Source: Nitrospinae bacterium CG11_big_fil_rev_8_21_14_0_20_56_8 (GTDB lineage Bacteria > Nitrospinota > Nitrospinia > Nitrospinales > VA-1). Taken from it: DNA of 5,881 nt. Each line of letters opens with the position of its first letter. The stretch's first letter is position 1. Made by a program: the position numbers and the translations under genes. The DNA lies in the NCBI GenBank assembly GCA_002796165.1, contig PCWF01000006.1:1-5881 (forward strand), read 5' to 3'. Positions 4,581-5,881 of the stretch are shown here, in pieces. Under the pieces are notes generated by a model. That model worked only from the letters and a program-made list of their open reading frames with translations, did no database searches and was not told the origin of the DNA.

Positions 4581-5881
4581 TTGGCTCCGTTTCGACGATT
4601 CATTGCCAATGTGTCCTGGACGGTACTGGGGAAAATTTGCGTTCAGGGGGTGTTGTTTTTCCTGTCGATCCTTCTGACCCGTTACCTGGGTAAGGAACGA
4701 TTGGGGATTTACGCCACGCTTCTGGTCATCCCCGTGTTCGCGCGGCTTGTCAATTCGTTCGGTCTGGAGACCGTGCTCAACAAACGGCTCCCGCAGTTGA
4801 ACGTCGACGATCCTTCGGGAGTCCGGGGCCGGGGCCTGGTGCGCCGCCTGGTGCTTTGGCGGTTGCTCACCGGGGCGGGAATCGCCCTGTTGTTGTATGG
4901 TTTTTTCCCAATGTATCTGCATTTCATCTCCCTGCCCGGCCTCCTGGAATACCGGGGAGCGCTGATCCTTTATTTCCTCGCCATCACGGTGGATTCCCTC
5001 TTGAGCACCTTGTTCATGACGCTTCTCCGGTTCCGGGTCATTGCGGTGAGCGAAACCCTGTGCGCGGGGTTGAACCTGGTTCTGCTGGGCGTGTTCATCT
5101 GGGCCGATTGGGGGATTTTCGCGGTCCTGTACGCTTACATCATCTCCGCCGGGGTGAACATCGTCATTTACCTGGTCTGTTCCCGGGATTTCTGGACGGG
5201 TCCGGCGGCGGCGCCGGAATGGCGGGAGATGAAACCGCTCGCGGCGGCCTCCTACGGCATTTCGATCCTGGGATTCGGCCTGATGGCCCAAAGCGATGTG
5301 TTCCTGATGAATTATTTCGGGGTCGACAGCGGCGACGTTGGCTATTATCACCTTTCGACAGGCCTCGTGGGAATGATGGGATTTTTGCTGGCCGGGGTGG
5401 CCCCCATGGCACTCTCGCTCTTTTCCGAAACCTTTTCTGTCGGGCAAGAGCGAGGATTATCGCGGCTCTGGTGCGAGGTGGTGGGGTTCGCTTCCTTTTT
5501 AACCGCGCCGATCTATGTGTTCGGCTTTTTTCATGCCGAGTCGTTGATTACTTTTATTTACGGGGGGGAGTTCGGCGGCGCGGCGGCGGTGCTGGCCGTG
5601 TTCGCCCTGTTTTCGGGATGCCAGACGGTGCTCGGCTATAACTTCTCCGTTTCCGCCCTGTTTGTTCTGGACCGGCAGAGGGCGGCGGTTCGGACCACCG
5701 TGGAGAGCGCGGCATTGAACGTGATTCTGGATCTTTTCCTCATTCCCCCGCTGGGAGCGATGGGGGCGGTGGCCGCCACCGGCTCGTCCCTGGTTTACCT
5801 GGTCGTGCGCCAGCTCCTGATTCTTAACCGGGAGATGGATATCCGTCCCGCCTTCGGTCCCGTGAGCCGGTGTCTCCTGTT
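4581..5881 (+). CDS. Polysaccharide flippase-like membrane protein (MOP superfamily, Wzx/RfbX type), C-terminus off the edge
   Basis: Translating the plus strand from TTG 4581 gives 433 uninterrupted codons running off the right edge. An in-frame TAA at 4554 limits upstream extension, and no ATG lies between. GTG at 4611 is an alternative but would shorten the first helix region; a weak GAG sits 10 nt before the TTG. The protein is overwhelmingly hydrophobic, with about 12 evident membrane segments separated by short basic loops. The opening pattern (WTVLGKICVQGVLFFLSILL at about 13-32, then RYLGKERLGIYATLL) is typical of Wzx/MATE-like oligosaccharide exporters, which flip undecaprenyl-linked glycans across the inner membrane. 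Later segments, such as IYGGEFGGAAAVLAVFALF and the PPLGAMGAVAATGSSLVYLV block, match the second half of the fold. Families of this type run about 420-500 aa, so only the end is missing. The substrate is unknown, and no glycosyltransferase is visible in the window to support one. Confidence 0.85.
   Translation, partial: MAPFRRFIANVSWTVLGKICVQGVLFFLSILLTRYLGKERLGIYATLLVIPVFARLVNSFGLETVLNKRLPQLNVDDPSGVRGRGLVRRLVLWRLLTGAGIALLLYGFFPMYLHFISLPGLLEYRGALILYFLAITVDSLLSTLFMTLLRFRVIAVSETLCAGLNLVLLGVFIWADWGIFAVLYAYIISAGVNIVIYLVCSRDFWTGPAAAPEWREMKPLAAASYGISILGFGLMAQSDVFLMNYFGVDSGDVGYYHLSTGLVGMMGFLLAGVAPMALSLFSETFSVGQERGLSRLWCEVVGFASFLTAPIYVFGFFHAESLITFIYGGEFGGAAAVLAVFALFSGCQTVLGYNFSVSALFVLDRQRAAVRTTVESAALNVILDLFLIPPLGAMGAVAATGSSLVYLVVRQLLILNREMDIRPAFGPVSRCLL

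Noticed and set aside
4410..5447. Long minus-strand open frame opposite the flippase
   Set aside because: Its composition is Gln/Arg/His/Pro-rich, the mirror of hydrophobic codons on the other strand. The plus strand encodes a coherent multi-helix membrane protein.
4856..5641. Plus-strand open frame inside the flippase in another phase
   Set aside because: The product is rich in Arg/Gly/Pro/His without domains; the in-phase flippase reading is continuous over the same region.
1..5881. CRISPR arrays, tRNA or rRNA genes, insertion sequences, phage genes
   Set aside because: No regularly spaced repeats, cloverleaf-like segments, transposase motifs or terminal inverted repeats were visible on either strand.

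Overview
This 5.9 kb window looks like ordinary chromosome from a Gram-negative, moderately GC-rich bacterium (about mid-50s percent GC by eye). The genes are widespread housekeeping or accessory families: Maf, a parvulin, a radical SAM enzyme, a sulfatase-modifying-factor-like protein, a UMF1-type transporter and a MOP-superfamily flippase. I see no phage, insertion sequence, CRISPR array, tRNA or rRNA. The lineage cannot be fixed from this window. The mix would suit an environmental lineage such as Nitrospinota or the former Deltaproteobacteria, but that is only a guess.

Layout. Positions 1-1439 hold a compact minus-strand cluster, in transcription order: a small Cys-rich protein (1439-1233), a secreted or membrane-anchored SUMF1/FGE-fold protein (to 445), and the N-terminal part of a UMF1/Atg22-like major facilitator transporter that runs off the left edge. 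The last two overlap by 4 nt (GTGA). The first two meet at a run of eight T residues on the coding strand, which forms a T-TTT-TTT slippery heptamer four codons before the first gene's stop. The pair may therefore be one frameshifted or slippage-produced protein. Positions 1440-1628 carry a hairpin that probably ends maf transcription. Positions 1629-2225 (minus) encode the nucleotide pyrophosphatase Maf. It is divergent from a small cytosolic parvulin (2422-2814, plus), and an AT-rich island with a perfect 7-1-7 palindrome lies between them. Positions 2900-4277 (minus) form a two-gene unit: an unrecognised 93-aa protein with a TTG start behind a strong GGAGG, then a radical SAM enzyme with a SPASM-like C-terminus. 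After a 303-bp divergent intergenic region rich in small repeats, a polysaccharide-flippase-like membrane protein starts near 4581 (plus) and runs off the right edge.

How the genes work together. Only two functional groupings are supported: the SUMF-like/UMF1 cluster, with its tight overlaps, and the small protein/radical SAM pair, which could be a protein or peptide modification unit. Maf and the parvulin appear to be independent housekeeping genes. The most interesting points are the possible zinc-ribbon/TM/SUMF fusion across the T8 run and the radical SAM pair. Neither proves a new system on the sequence alone.
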